Source: PALSA-1004 sp046596405
Lineage (GTDB): Bacteria > Pseudomonadota > Gammaproteobacteria > Burkholderiales > SG8-41
Direction of reading: 5' to 3'
NCBI GenBank assembly: GCA_046596405.1
Contig: JBKJMN010000095.1
Location: 1-8,704, forward strand
DNA: 8,704 nt
This document shows positions 8,700 through 8,704 of this stretch, one piece after another. The position numbers were made by a program, and so were the translations under genes. The notes beneath the pieces were generated by a model that worked only from the letters and a program-made list of their open reading frames with translations, searched no databases and was not told the origin of the DNA. Each line of letters begins with the position of its first letter. The first letter of the stretch is position 1.

Positions 8700-8704
8700 G
8701 TTTC

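Overview
The window looks like chromosomal DNA from a GC-rich betaproteobacterium, probably near Burkholderiales or Rhodocyclales. This is inferred from a Bug/TctC-type solute-binding protein (a family greatly expanded in that class), a proteobacterial ClpB, and codon use rich in G/C at third positions. There are no rRNA or tRNA genes, insertion sequences, CRISPR arrays or phage genes that I can see. All seven genes read on the minus strand, so the transcription order runs from high to low coordinates.

From right to left: (1) 7110-8699 encodes a long form of a YeiH/UPF0324 'putative sulfate exporter' membrane protein. (2) 6975-7097 encodes a 40-residue single-span membrane protein, with its Shine-Dalgarno sequence over the transporter's stop region. 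(3) A near-perfect 12-bp hairpin followed by a T-rich tail (6921-6955) looks like an intrinsic terminator and ends only a few bases before the next start codon. (4) 6451-6915 encodes a divergent universal-stress-like protein. (5) 5855-6454 overlaps it by ATGA and encodes an SRPBCC-like domain with a C-terminal membrane anchor. (6) 3139-5751 encodes the disaggregase ClpB behind a heat-shock (sigma-32-like) promoter. (7) 685-2955 encodes a cytoplasmic PAS-PAS-GGDEF-EAL c-di-GMP protein. (8) 1-597 is the N-terminal 199 residues of a periplasmic Bug receptor with its own leader, a TATAAT -10 box and an 8-bp inverted repeat.

The functional logic is mixed. ClpB, the c-di-GMP protein and the Bug receptor are separated by 87-183 bp gaps and look like independent units. 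The right half (transporter, micro-protein, USP-like, anchored SRPBCC) is compact, has one 4-bp overlap and one overlap of SD with stop region, and includes two or three membrane proteins of unclear role. It is the best candidate here for a little-described functional cluster. The hairpin inside it suggests that the last two genes are attenuated relative to the transporter or expressed separately.
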